This document shows, one piece after another, positions 1-10,850 of a stretch of 64,000 nucleotides of DNA. The translations under genes were made by a program, and so were the position numbers. The notes under the pieces were generated by a model. The model saw only the letters and a list, made by a program, of their open reading frames with translations, searched no databases and was not told where the DNA came from. Position 1 is the first letter of the stretch, and each line of letters opens with the position of its first letter. Source of the DNA: Cryptomeria japonica (lineage: Eukaryota > Streptophyta > Pinopsida > Cupressales > Cupressaceae); contig NC_081405.1 in the NCBI RefSeq assembly GCF_030272615.1, forward strand, positions 604,257,677 through 604,321,676, read 5' to 3'.

Positions 1-63
1 CATAACCATTACCAATCAAAATAATAACTATATTTCTATAATTCTATCAAGTAGGAAAAACAT
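1..63. other. Unassigned left edge
   Basis: This is AT-rich sequence before the start of the 1.5-kb repeat. It resembles, loosely, the low-complexity 'atcaat' sequence that precedes the second repeat copy near 10800-10850. No gene is visible. Confidence 0.4.
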
Positions 64-329
64 GATCAAATATTGTTTTTTCTTGTTTCAAATTACTATT
101 GAAGGCTTTAACCGTTTACATGATACACATTAAAATGAGGATGATGTGGGTCTCACCTAGTATTTAGCTTGTGGATACAATACTTAACTTAGTAGGTTAG
201 GATTTGGAGACTAAGAAGTATCGTGACACAACTTAGACATGGAACTTTGCATTCTTACCTTAGATAATTTTGTTGACCTTCCTTATTTAACCTTAGGGTG
301 ACATCTATTAATAAAAAAGAAATAGGTCT

Positions 330-581
330 TGTTGGGTATATGAATCCCAATGGTCATATGACCATTCGAATTCCCCAGACTATTCATTTTATTCCTAAAC
401 ATGAATGTATAAATGGATGTGTGCAGTCTATGTACTATATGTAATCAAGACATTGGTTAATGAAGAGACTTCTCTGCTTTCCGGTGGATGTAGCCAATTT
501 TGGTGAACCATATAAATCTTGTTGTTTCATGTCTTTTGTTTGTGTTCATTATATATTTTTCTCTGCATTTTTAAATTAACA
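330..581 (+). repeat. 5' LTR of the nested element
   Basis: It starts TGTTGGGTATATG and ends AAATTAACA, followed at once by the primer-binding site. It aligns with 2726-2996, especially at both ends (TGTTG..., the GTGGATGTAGCCA / GTGGACGTAGCCA region and the AACA end). Confidence 0.8.
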
Positions 582-600
582 ATTGGTATTAGAGCTATGG
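582..600 (+). promoter_or_regulatory. Primer-binding site of the LTR element
   Basis: TTGGTATTAGAGCTATGG is complementary to the 3' end of initiator methionine tRNA (canonical TGGTATCAGAGC, one base different). It starts one or two bases after the LTR end. Confidence 0.8.
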
Positions 601-639
601 TGAAATGTTGAGAAGAGATGGGATCTGATTGAGTAGTTG

Positions 640-1574
640 ATCCTAGATATGGGTGCCCTTACTTTCTATTTGATCCCGGAGCTGGGTGCTTTTTATGTTA
701 TCGACAAACAAGCTGAAGTTTCAGATGATGAGGCCAAATCAGATGATGAAGTTGAATCAGTCATCAAAAAATTTCTTGGCAGTATAGACTCAGTAGAGAG
801 TGATGTCCAAGTGGAGGTTGAAACCAAACATCATTGGTGGGATGGCTAGGAAAAGGAGGAGACTTTGGATGAAGAAGAAGAGGGTTTCTTGTATTCGTTG
901 TTTGAAGAAGAAGAGACTGGTTTGTTTGCCTTCCAAGATGAGGAAGATGCCTCCCAGGGTGAGGAGGATGCAGCTCAGAACTAGTGAATGAAGATGACCC
1001 TGAAGAAGGTGAGGCCTACAGCTCGAAAGATTACCTATATGAAGGAATTGAGAAACTGTGGGAGGAAACTTTTATTCTCACAGAGCGAATATGTCATATG
1101 GAAGATGAAATGGCAGAATTGAGAGAGAAATTTATGAGAGAGTAGGATTTTTCTGCAAAGAAAAGAAATGAAGAGTTGAAAAAGGAATTGGCTGCCCTCA
1201 ATACAATTTTTACCACATTAGACAATGTCTCGAGTCCTATGGATGTGCCAGTTGCAGCTTCTGAGGAAGGCAATGGGGTAGATCTCAAATCTTGTTTCAT
1301 TGAAGATGACAAAGGAAAGAGTTTAGATCTTGAATCTAAATGTGAAGCGGAAGAACCGATGGCACAGAGTAGAGGTGAATCCATTAAGGAGCCCACAGAA
1401 GAGGTGAAGACAATGACTACTAAAACAAGTGGAGGTGAATCATCTGCTTGGCAATTGAACAGTCAGCAGCCAAAGGTCGTCATGAACTCGGAAGCAGAGC
1501 TTGTTAATCAAATGTCTTTTGAAGGAGCTCAGGGTGCTTTTCAGAACATATTTGAGGAAGAAAGGAGAAAATAG
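640..1574 (+). pseudogene. Acidic coiled-coil-like coding remnant, unrecognised
   Basis: Protein-like sequence rich in Glu, Asp, Lys and Ser lies between the primer site and the HSP90 piece. One stretch (1176-1574) reads as an acidic, low-complexity segment. Just upstream, around 1040-1200, a heptad-like Glu/Leu/Lys pattern suggests a coiled coil. It could be a divergent gag-like protein or a third captured host segment. I recognise no domain, and it is broken like the rest of the element interior. Confidence 0.4.
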
Positions 1575-1806
1575 CAGCTACAATCCATCAGTGTTTCTAA
1601 AGAGGGGCTAAAGCTGGATGAGTCTGAGGATGAGAAGGAAGAAAGGGAGGATTTGAAAGCTAAAATTAAGCCACTGTGTAAATCTATGAAAGATCTTTTG
1701 GGTGACCAGGTTGAGAAGGTCATAGTTTCTGACATGGTGGACTCTCCTTCTTGTCTCGTTACAAGTGAATATGGGTGGACTGCTAAAATGGAGCATATTA
1801 TGAAGG
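1575..1806 (+). pseudogene. HSP90: Captured HSP90 fragment
   Basis: The translation contains SKEGLKLDESEDEKE, then KDLLGDQVEKVIVSD and CLVTSEYGWTAKMEHIMK. It matches the end of the middle domain and start of the C-terminal domain of cytosolic HSP90 chaperones (family pattern KEGLKL..., DILGDKVEKVVVSDR, CLVTGEYGWTANMERIMK). About 75 residues of a protein of roughly 700 are present, with no ATPase domain. The piece sits inside the LTR element just upstream of the UPF1 piece. It is therefore most easily explained as host transcript sequence captured by the element. It is non-functional. Confidence 0.85.
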
Positions 1807-1959
1807 TCGAGTCTCTTCCACTATCACCTTTTCTAATGAATTCCTTGACTGGTGCTGTCGGGGGTGGGACCCTAGGGTTTTTCGTGCTAGGCACTCAGTC
1901 TCACAGAGCTTCTGCAAGAGTCATTTTTCCCCAATGATGATGTTGCAGAGCTTTTCATT

Positions 1960-2492
1960 TCTAATGATGGACTTGATTGAATGCAAACAACAATGAAAAC
2001 ATTTGTTGTAGATGAGACTAGTATTAACGGTTATCTATCACCGCTTTCTAGGATATGATGTTGAGGATCCTATGGTTTGTTATACTTTACCATGACACTT
2101 TGGGGCACTTGGCTTACCTGAACTAAATGCATCTCAAGTCAATGCTATCAAGGGTGTTTTACAAAAACCTGTGAGTTTGATTCAAGGTCCACCTGGCATG
2201 GGAAACACTATTACATCTATAGCTATTGTATATAATTTGGCAAAGTAGGGTCAAGGCCAGGTCTTGGTATGTTCTTCTATTAATGTGGTTGCTAACCAAC
2301 TTGTTGAGAAAATTAGTGCTACGGGTTTAAGGATTGTCAGGTTATGTGCCAAATCAAGGGAGGCAGTAAGTTCTCCAGTTGAACACTTAACACTTCATTA
2401 CTAGGTTAGGCACCTGGATACTTTAGACAAGAGTACATTGCATAAACTTCAACAACTGAAAAATGAACAAGGGGAACTATCAGTTCTGGATG
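1960..2492 (+). pseudogene. UPF1: Captured UPF1 RNA-helicase fragment
   Basis: The translation follows plant UPF1, the nonsense-mediated decay helicase, from just before helicase motif I. Matching segments include [53 protein letters not shown]-like and [17 protein letters not shown], ending LKNEQGELSVLDE. UPF1 genes of plants have many introns, yet about 175 codons run on here without one, so the source was probably a spliced transcript. The ATP-binding loop reads GPPGMGNT instead of GPPGTGKT, and there are several in-frame stops. The helicase core after motif Ia is absent. It is a dead fragment within the LTR element. Confidence 0.9.
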
Positions 2493-2725
2493 AAGGATTC
2501 ATATTAGGCAAAAATATTGGTGTTTTTGATTTTGGCATAATGGGTGAATTTGTGTTGGAAAGCGTTTTTTACTTTGATTTTCATTGGAGAAGGTTCATTC
2601 GTAGTTTTTGTGAGTAGAGTTTGGCGAAGCTCAAATATTTGATGCACTTGATTGCAATGTGAAGAATTGGAAATGCAGGGAATGTTGAGAGCATGGTTGT
2701 GTCGGTTGAGCTTCAAGTGGGAAAT

Positions 2726-2996
2726 TGTTGAGATGTGAAGCCCAACAGTCACGACCATTTGTCTTTTGGAGACTCTTCGCTTGAAGGCTCTATATGAGTA
2801 TAAATATATGAGTACATTCCATGCTTGATGTGGTGTTGTATTTGCATTATTGATTAATAAAAAAACTCCCCGCGTTATTGGTGGACGTAGCCACTTAGTG
2901 GTGAACCACGTTAAACTTGTGTTTTGCATTTATGTTATTGGCTTTCTGTTGTTTTGTATTAATTATATATCTTTCTTTGCTTGTTTAAAACTAACA
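2726..2996 (+). repeat. 3' LTR of the nested element
   Basis: It starts TGTTGAGATGTG and ends AAAACTAACA, and is followed after one base by the target duplicate AGGTC. It is preceded by AAGTGGGAAAT, a short purine-rich stretch. Confidence 0.8.
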
Positions 2997-4341
2997 CAGG
3001 TCCCTATTTACTATCTATCCAAATTAAACAAAACTAAGAGGATCACTTAGTAACCCATGGAATTAATATGGACGATCTATTTGGTAAACCATGTAAACTA
3101 ACAAGTTCCTTCAGACTCATGAAATGACATCTTCAATATTGATATTAATATGACCATCAACCTTCAAATACTTGTCATAATAAACATGCTTAAAATTCTG
3201 GAGTGTATGGATGTAGGGAACCTTCTCCTTAAGATGTCCAACTGAAATTTAATGAGAGTAATCCCATACTATGTTTGTCTTCTTAATATCAAGTTTTTTT
3301 TTGTTTTTTTTTTCATACATATTTTTATAAGTGTAAGTTTTTTTGTTAATATATATTCTTAATGAAACTAATATTAAGGTTGAGGTGTTTGTTAATAATA
3401 ATCTTATTGTTAGTAATTAATAATATTATTACAATTAGATCTATTTAACATATTAAATGTAATTTCTCACATAACATTATTAATGGTATTTATTACTATT
3501 TTTATTTATTATCACTATTAGCATTTTTTAACCTTTTTGAAAGGTCCTTATCATAGATAAATTTTGACATCATCTTAAATATAGTTATAAAGATATTTTT
3601 TTATTTCTATTATCTCCTAATGTTTATTTGTCGAAAATATACATTAACATTTACATTTTAAAATTATGTCTCCCAATTATTAAATTTTATATAATAGTAA
3701 TCTAATTATTAACATCTATATTAATATTATTAAAAAGATGACATTCATTTTATAATATAACTATTTTACTTAATTAGAATAATAAGTTTTTTTTTTAATT
3801 ATAATGAAAAATTAACATATGTATTTCATATACTAATATGTGAAAAATGATTCCATTTCCTTATTTCAAAGTAAAACTTAACAAGAATTCAAACAATTAA
3901 CTTTCTAAAATAATGAATTTAGATATAGGACTAATTTCTTCCTCTTTTATCCACCACCATAAGGAGAAATTTCCCACGGGACACGTAAATAGAGAACTCC
4001 TATCCAAGAGTAGCAAACGTAATCACCTCCATGGACATGAATTGCATATTCATGGAAATTATTATGAATGCATCGATATGCATCAAAAAATCTTGATTCT
4101 CCTTTACATGAATTAGTCTGTGGTTTATCTTCAAAAGCTGTTATTTGTCAATGGAAATTGTATCTCTAGTCCACAGAAAGTTGTGTCTCCAGCTAATTTT
4201 ATTGGAATATTAATCCTTATTCATAATGTAATAAAATTATTTTAGTGATTTTCAGGTTTATTGTAATACAAACCTAAATATATCAACTGCTCTAATGCTA
4301 CCTAAATACTATGTTAGATTTGAACTTGGATGCTTGAGTTG

Positions 4342-5289
4342 GTCCAAGAAAATTTATAGAATCTTTTAGCGCATACGTGGTACACTGCAGCATATTCGAC
4401 CTCTATTTTAGCACTTTTGGCCTTTGTTTTAGCGCATACGTTCATTGTTCCAGTGCATTTGCAGTACGACATAATGCGTTGACTATCTGTTTAAATGCAT
4501 TTGCTTCTTTTGCCTTTTTTTGGCTTATGATAGTTTAGCACATTTGAAGTTTCTTCTAGCACATTTGCAGTACAATTTAGCACATATGCTTTTTGTTCTA
4601 GCACATTTGCACTCTGTTTTAGTGCATTTGTCATAGAGGAAAAAAATTTGTAAGCTCGTTTGGCAAATTAGGCTTGTCTAGCCCACCAAGTGTTTGGGAT
4701 TTTCACTAACTTCTTTTTTGCAGTTTTCTAACAAATTCTTGCAGAGGCTGGAGGAGTTAAAATAGGATTTTGATTTCTTTTTATCTTTTTCAAAGTTGGT
4801 TAAAAAGAATTCATATTTCCTTTTTGGAAAAGGAACCTCACAATTTTGTTTTAGTGCTTTAAAATAAATCAAACTAATTTTTGGGCTTAAAAAGAACATC
4901 ACTTGCAAAGGTAAAAAGAACCACAAATACAAATTTGTCTTTTTGCAAGTTAGGAACAAAAACACCTCAATTTGGGCTTAAAAGGAATAAATCTTTCAAT
5001 TCTTGCAAAGTTAAATTTCACAGTCAACCTTTATTGACAGGTTAGAAACAACAATCAATTTGTCCCTTTTGCAAAATTGATTTACTTTATAGCAACATGA
5101 TTTCATTTTGTTGACCAGGATTTCACTTTCCTAGTTAGAAAAAAATGCTAGGTGGGACTAAAATAAACAACATGTTTGATTGGAGCAACATCTCCAATTA
5201 GGACTTAGATAATCATTTCTTTGAGAGGGTACAAGAACTTTGTGTGCTTTCTCTTGAGTGGTAGGTATATGGTCTCCCCTTAATTGGGT
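4342..5289 (+). repeat. Interior of the direct-repeat pair, with degenerate tandem motif
   Basis: From about 4365 to 4640 a degenerate 20-30-base motif recurs around TTTAGCRCATTTGCA (for example at 4407, 4431, 4551 and 4596). The rest to 5289 is AT-rich with short alternating 'gggctta' and 'ttgcaa' words. No coding signal was found. Confidence 0.55.
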
Positions 5290-5870
5290 GACCAAAAATC
5301 CAAACCCACTCTTTCCGTGTTTTATTTACTTTCAAGCATTTAAAACCTTTAGAGGGCTTTCCTTCTCGAACGCCTTGAGGGGACTAGTGAGAAGGGTATG
5401 ACCCAAGTGGGCAATAGATAAAGCCAAGTTTACCAACCTACTATAATCAAATGTGGAGGTTGATGAAAATCCCCTCCAACAGAAGTGTGTATTTGATATC
5501 CTTCCCCTAGTATCCTTGAGATGTTAAAAGCCTTTATTCTAAAGGTTGGTAAGCCTCTTAATTGAGTTTATTATTTTCCACGTCGAACAAAACCTTTACT
5601 ATGAACCATAGAAGTATAAACTTTGAGTGGAGTTAGTTGCCATAAATTGGTAATATCATAGTGCAAGGGTAGGGAAGAATCTGCCCCCAAGATTACTCAC
5701 CATACATCTCCCAAGATAACTCACCATACATCTCCCAAGATAACTACTCAGTTGAGAAGCAATCCTCTTTGGGTTAATTTTTGGAAAAAGGCAAAAAAAT
5801 AGGTGCCCTCTAGGGGGTGACATGAATGTTTGAGCTGAAGGAGTATCGAGTTGTGGGCTATGATATTGTC
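5290..5870 (+). repeat. Interspersed repeat block shared with 27400-28010
   Basis: Segments such as GAAGGGTATGACCCAAGTGG and AAGCCAAGTTTACCAACC match 27495-27545 in order and orientation (GAGGGAATGACCCAAAGTGG, AAGCCAAGCTCTTCCAAGCC). Two copies in one window show that this is part of a dispersed repeat family. No coding potential is visible. Confidence 0.65.
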
Positions 5871-6479
5871 AATGACCCTTGAATAAAGAGTCTACTTGGT
5901 GTGTCTTATTTGTATCCAAACCAATGAAAACATCAAAGATTTGAACACATCCTCAAAGAACATACACTAAATTTTTAGCATTAGGATGACCATTGTCTTC
6001 ATGTGTGCTATGCATTCTTGTCACAAATGATCAAACATCTTGCAAAGTATCAATCAAAAAATCAAAACAAAATCAATTCAACAAAGGAATCATAGAGTGG
6101 AGAAGTTTACAAATCCAACAAAGCATCTTTTGAGGTCGTTATTAACTTTTCAACTATCTTTAGTCAATACTTTCATCTTACCAGATTAGGGGAGTATCAA
6201 ACCAAGTGATCAAGAGTTTATCATCCAACTATCTTAAAAACAACAATATGTAGCTAGGTATTCAAGTTAGTCAAATCAAGTTTCCATATCGAGAGACTTT
6301 ATCCATATAATTTGACATTATTTGTCATAGGGGCCTATCGAACAAACCCTCTATTCAACTTAGTAAGCCTAAGTATCTGAAACGAAGTATCCATCAAGTC
6401 AACAACATCAACCTATCCAAACTGAAACTTTGATCACTCATGTGACCATCCCTCGTCGCTTGAAAAAGATAAATCTTAT
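5871..6479 (+). other. Non-coding interior segment
   Basis: Between the shared block and the ILGP-type reading frame I see only A-rich, repeat-element-like sequence with no reading frame, splice pattern or tandem structure. Confidence 0.5.
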
Positions 6480-7200
6480 TCAAAGGAAATGAATCCTAGC
6501 CTAAATCAAGATCAATATATCATGGCTCTCCAATCTAATCCCATCAAGAATCTTATGATGATCCCCTATGATTTTGGTATTCCATCCATAATGATCCCCC
6601 TTTATCTCAAGAGAAAAGTCCCATTCAATATCCACCTCCTAAGCAAGAGCATGATATCGCTTCCACCTCCTTCACTAATCTAATTCAAAATCAAGAGAAA
6701 AGCACAAACTCAAATGATCCTACTCGAATCCAAGATCAAGATCAAGGAATCCTTTCATCCTCCGAATCCATTTTAGGTCCTTTCATTCCAAAGTCAAACT
6801 CTTCATCCTCCAAATCCATTTTAGGTCCTTTCATTCCAAATCCATACTCTCCATCCCTTCCATCCATCTTGGGTCCTTACCTCCCTCCATCCACCAATCC
6901 ATCACCTCAAATAATCCATAAGAAATATCAACAAAGGAACACATCTTTGAACTTCTTTCAACCATCTATCTAAACATCTTTCCAAAACTATTCTTCCATT
7001 ATTTCCTTTACCTATTTTGGGTCCTTATGTCCCAAAATTCAATTTTCCTCCATCTCTTCATAACTTCTCGAGCTATGTACCAACACTCATCTTGAATACA
7101 TTTCCATCTATCCTTGCACAAATATTCAAACATTCTATCTATTATCTAACATCTCTTTTCTATCCTTCGATCCCTTTCACTCAATCCTTTGCATAAATTC
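6480..7200 (+). pseudogene. Proline/serine-rich coding remnant with ILGPF.P repeats
   Basis: In one frame the translation reads SSESILGPFIPKSN, then SSSKSILGPFIPNP, then LPSILGPYLPPS, and further on ILGPYVPKFN. The codons repeat about every 55-60 bases. Upstream of the repeats the sequence is rich in Gln, Asn and Ser. It is preceded by a short frame starting at 6489. I do not recognise the protein. Its place inside the repeat-flanked unit suggests a protein once encoded by that element. It is broken. Confidence 0.4.
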
Positions 7201-8650
7201 ACCATCTGTGAAATAGGCATTTGTGTCATTTTGTCACATTCTTGCCCATGCTCGAATCTTATGTTCAGTCCTTTTCCTAGATATCTATTCATGAAACTCT
7301 TCAGAATCCGAGGTTGTTCCTCTTAAACATATTCTTTTGGTTGGGATACACACTCAATCCAGAAAAGAACAACTTATCGTACCTTGGTACCAACATCTTT
7401 TGAGTACTATATCTCATACACTTAATCAATTGCTCTAAATCATTGTGATCTCTTAGTCAAAGACATGGCCAGTGAAAAATCTAAAATCTTGCTTCAACAC
7501 CACTGTAATTATCAGACCCATGTAAATTTCATTACTTACAAGCCAATGCAATCAAAATAAGAAAAGAAAAAGACAATATCAAAAGATCAAAAGAATGATC
7601 AAGAAAAGAAATATCAAGAAAAGAAAAGAGAAAAAAATGAAATATCAAAATGTTTGGCTATGGGAACATGCGAGTAACTCCATTGGGGCTATGGATGCCT
7701 GGTTGAAAACAGAGCAATATTTGTGATATTACAGTGATAACCTCATTGTAGCTATGAACAATTGTTGGTAGCGAGGCTCTATCCAATATGCTTTTGAAGT
7801 CAGGGTAACTCATATAGCTAGCCACGTTGGATTCTGAAGATTACAATGATCATATGAGCCAGAATGAACCCAATTGTACACATATGGATAATAAAAGACT
7901 AAGTACCTTGATCCAATTTGGGAATCTTCTTCCCTTTTGAGTCTACTTCCTAGTTGCTAGATATGTTTGGTTGAGTTTTTTGAAGGTTCTAAGTGTGGGT
8001 TGGGTCTCTATCTTTGAAAAAGTTCAAGAACACTTATTCAGGTGGTGCTAAATATTGTGACAATCTTACATATCACCTCTTTGCAAATGGAGACCTCTAT
8101 ACTTTGGTTAAAATTTTCATCCACTCTATTCTTCATACCACATCTCCCATTATCCTTCCTCCAATATCCATTACCCTATCTAAATTCATCCAATTCTATC
8201 TACGATCTTGCTTCATGCTAATCCATACCATATATCCTAACTATTCTTTTCTTCCATCATCTATCACTATCTATGATCTTGTTTCTCCTATCCATGTCCT
8301 ATTTCCATCCATATCCCCTTTCCATCCTTGATCTTGATCAAAACTAAGGACAAAAACATGACTTCAAAAATCTCTTGACATGTATCCTCATAAGCTACCT
8401 TCATCTTTCTCCTATCCATTTCCACTTCAATGATTTAGTCATCCATTCATAATATTCCTTGTCTTACTATACATTGGGGCAACCAAATACATCTTTCTTC
8501 TAATCCAAAAAGATCCAAAAATCATAAATCTCTAAAAAAAACTTAAAATAAAAAAAATTGAAAAATTGAAAATCAAAGAATGAACGCATGGCCCATCCAT
8601 CAAATCAACAATAGGAAACATCTCGAAGTCTACAATCAAACCGATCACAT
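7201..8650 (+). other. Non-coding interior with A-rich tract
   Basis: The tract 7555-7650 is almost pure purine, built on AAGAAAAGA and ATCAA words. The remainder is pyrimidine-rich on this strand (many 'catcc' and 'ttcc' words near 8100-8330). The open frame at 7993-8331 looks compositional rather than real. Confidence 0.45.
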
Positions 8651-9059
8651 GTCTTGTTAATCAATTCATCACTCGAAATCTATCAACATTAACATGTCTT
8701 ATACATGGATAGGTACACTCAAAACCAAATAGATTGGTCTTCTACGTGGTACTCACTCTTTGAAACTAGACATTCCTATCAATAATCGAGTCTTGTTAAT
8801 CAATTCATCTATCAACATCAACATCATCATGTCTTATATAGGGATAGGTACACTCAAAACCAGACATATTGGTCTTATACAGGGTACTCACTCTTTGAAA
8901 CGAGACACTCATATCAATCATCGAGTCTTGTTAATAAATCCATCTATCAACATCAACATCAACATGTCTTATATAGGGATAGGTACACTCGAAACTAGAC
9001 AAATCGGTCTTATACGAGGTACTTACTCTTTGAAACCAGATATTCTTATCAATCATCGA
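8651..9059 (+). repeat. Tandem repeat, about 135 bp x 3
   Basis: Units start GTCTTGTTAATCAATTCATC at 8651, 8790 and 8924 and are 134-139 bases long. Each contains two internal boxes, GTCTTATATAGGGATAGGTAC and GTCTTATACAGGGTACTCAC, each followed by AAACCAGAC-like sequence. Each 135-bp unit is therefore itself built from two roughly 45-base submonomers. Confidence 0.85.
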
Positions 9060-10286
9060 ACAAATCAAAACAATGACATAGATCAGTATGACTGGTAGAT
9101 TTTGTTCTACTTAGTCTTATCTTTACTAATTGATGGTAGGACATGTTTCATCTCTCTCAAAAAAAAATACAAAAAAATTCAAAAATAAATCAAAATGTGC
9201 AATAAAAACAAGTGGCAGAAACCTGGCAATAGGTGCTATTTATGATAGAGCGGATCCTCCATCTATTCCACCATCTGAACCATCACCAGAAATTCACAAT
9301 TTCACTAACTCTCATCAATCCTCGACATACTTAGTGTAGTCACTGTCCTTGATTATCTGAATAGTTATCCATATCATATCCCACCATGGCTAGGTGGTCA
9401 ATGTACTATTCCATATCATAAGTAGTATCCAGAGTGGGGGCGAAATCTTAACCTCGTTGGGGGAAGATCACCTTTGGGTTTCAAATAGACACTCAATCAC
9501 AATAAGTGCATCAAGACAGAAACAAGATCACAACAACCAATGGTAAAACAAAGAAACATGAACTAATCAAAACTAAACAATGAGGCATTTTGCAAGATGT
9601 TTTATCCAACAAAAATACATAGGATGGCATGCATGTTTATCTATGGTTGTTTTCACTTCTCACTTATCATATCTCCCAAGCATCTCAAGGATGTCTTGAA
9701 ATGAGAGAAGAAAGGAAGGAGTATGATAATTTCTTTGTTTTTGGTTGTGAGTGAAGCCTTTTTACTATACAAATTTCTTCTACAACATGATCCAGTGACC
9801 TATCACTGAGGATATTTCCAATTTGTATAGGACAAAGGTTAACTCTTGTCTATTTACGCAAGCTGCACTCAGGTCATCGTGGTTCAATTATACCTCGATG
9901 CTTGTGCTATCTTGCAATATCAAAACCCATGTAAGTTATACGCAAGTCATCATGGTTCAATTATACAATGAAGCTTGTATCAACTTTCAACATATCAAAG
10001 GCTCAATGATGATAAAAAGGAAGCATATCTAATTTGATCAAAAAAGGTGACAATATCAAGAATGAGAGTGCATTTCATATAAGGTTTCATATCATTGTTA
10101 AGTGCTTAGGTGCATTTTCATATCATTCCTAAAATCTGCATTTTGTTGCATTATCATATCATGACATTTAGTTGCATATCATCATCATCATCATCTAGTC
10201 ACATTCTTCATTGCATCCATCGCATGCATATCTATCACATCATCATGGAATCTTTCTTCACTTTCATATCTTCATCATTCATCTGA
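9060..10286 (+). other. Non-coding interior with a short duplication
   Basis: Around 9850-9990 a roughly 90-base segment containing GTGGTTCAATTATAC occurs twice in tandem. The sequence 10170-10290 is a loose 'atcatcat' tract. No gene is visible. Confidence 0.5.
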
Positions 10287-10850
10287 TCCATTTTATCATG
10301 CCTTATACAGGATGTATCTTTACTAAAACCAGATGTTTTGATTAGGTCTTATACAAGATATATTGTTCCTAAAACCAAACGTTTTGATAATCTTTGTCTT
10401 ATACAAGAGGTGTCATTCCTAAAACCATACTTGATCTCAATATTATGAATTTTGTAAATCCATTTCATCTAATCCATTCTATCATGTCTTGTACAGGATG
10501 TATCTTTCCTGAAACCAAATCTTTTGATCAAGTCTTATATAGGATATATTCTTTCCGAAACCAGACGTTTTGATCATCTTTTTGTTATACAAGAGGTGTC
10601 ATTCCTAAAACTAGACTTGATCTCAATCTTATCAATTCTATCAATCCATTTTATCTAATCCATTCTATCATGTGTTATACAGGATGTATCTTTCCTGAAA
10701 CCGGACATTTTGATCAGGTCTTATATAGGATATATCATTCCTGAAACTAGACATTTTGATCATCTTTGTCTTATATAGGAGCTGTCATTCTTGAAATAGA
10801 CTTGATCTCATTCTTATCAATATGATCAATCTTATCAATCCAATCAACAC
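10287..10850 (+). repeat. Tandem repeat, 186 bp x 3
   Basis: Units recur at 10301, 10487 and 10673 (CCTTATACAGGATGTATC, TCTTGTACAGGATGTATC, TGTTATACAGGATGTATC), a steady 186-base period. Each unit holds three sub-boxes of the type TCTTATACARGATRTATC followed by CCTRAAACCAGACGTTTTGA. The boxes match those in the 8651-9059 array, so the two arrays share one ancestral motif. Confidence 0.85.

Larger units (their letters stand above)
329..2997 (+). mobile_element. Non-autonomous LTR element carrying host gene pieces
   Basis: Two diverged LTRs (about 330-581 and 2726-2996) begin TGTTG and end TAACA. The motif TTGGTATTAGAGC directly after the first LTR is the initiator-methionine tRNA primer site typical of Ty1/copia-type elements, and a short purine-rich stretch precedes the second LTR. 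The 5-bp target duplication AGGTC flanks the element (324-328 and 2998-3002). The duplicated locus near 11100 has the uninterrupted site. No gag, integrase or reverse transcriptase was recognised. The interior holds an acidic, coiled-coil-like reading frame, an HSP90 fragment and a UPF1 fragment. The element is old: its LTRs are strongly diverged, and the interior has several breaks. Confidence 0.85.
64..4341 (+). repeat. 1.5-kb direct repeat, copy A (interrupted)
   Basis: The pieces 64-328 and 3003-4341 together match 10851-12361 along their length. By eye about 8% of positions differ over the first 200 bases. The two pieces are separated by a nested LTR element at 329-2997 that copy B lacks. 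Copy A also holds roughly 100 bases near 3990-4090 that are missing in B. After copy A the sequence reads TGGTCCAAG, which could be a tRNA primer-binding site if the repeats are LTRs. However, I see no clear TG...CA ends, purine tract or target duplication. Long LTRs of a non-autonomous element or a plain duplication both remain possible. No gene is seen in 3003-4341; it is very AT-rich. Confidence 0.75.

Noticed and set aside
7993-8331. 112-codon open frame
   Set aside because: Pyrimidine-rich sequence with few stops; residues are mostly Ser, Pro, Ile, Leu and Thr with no domain or repeat pattern.
8760-9098. 112-codon open frame over the 135-bp array
   Set aside because: It simply follows the tandem repeat; period and frame coincide by chance.
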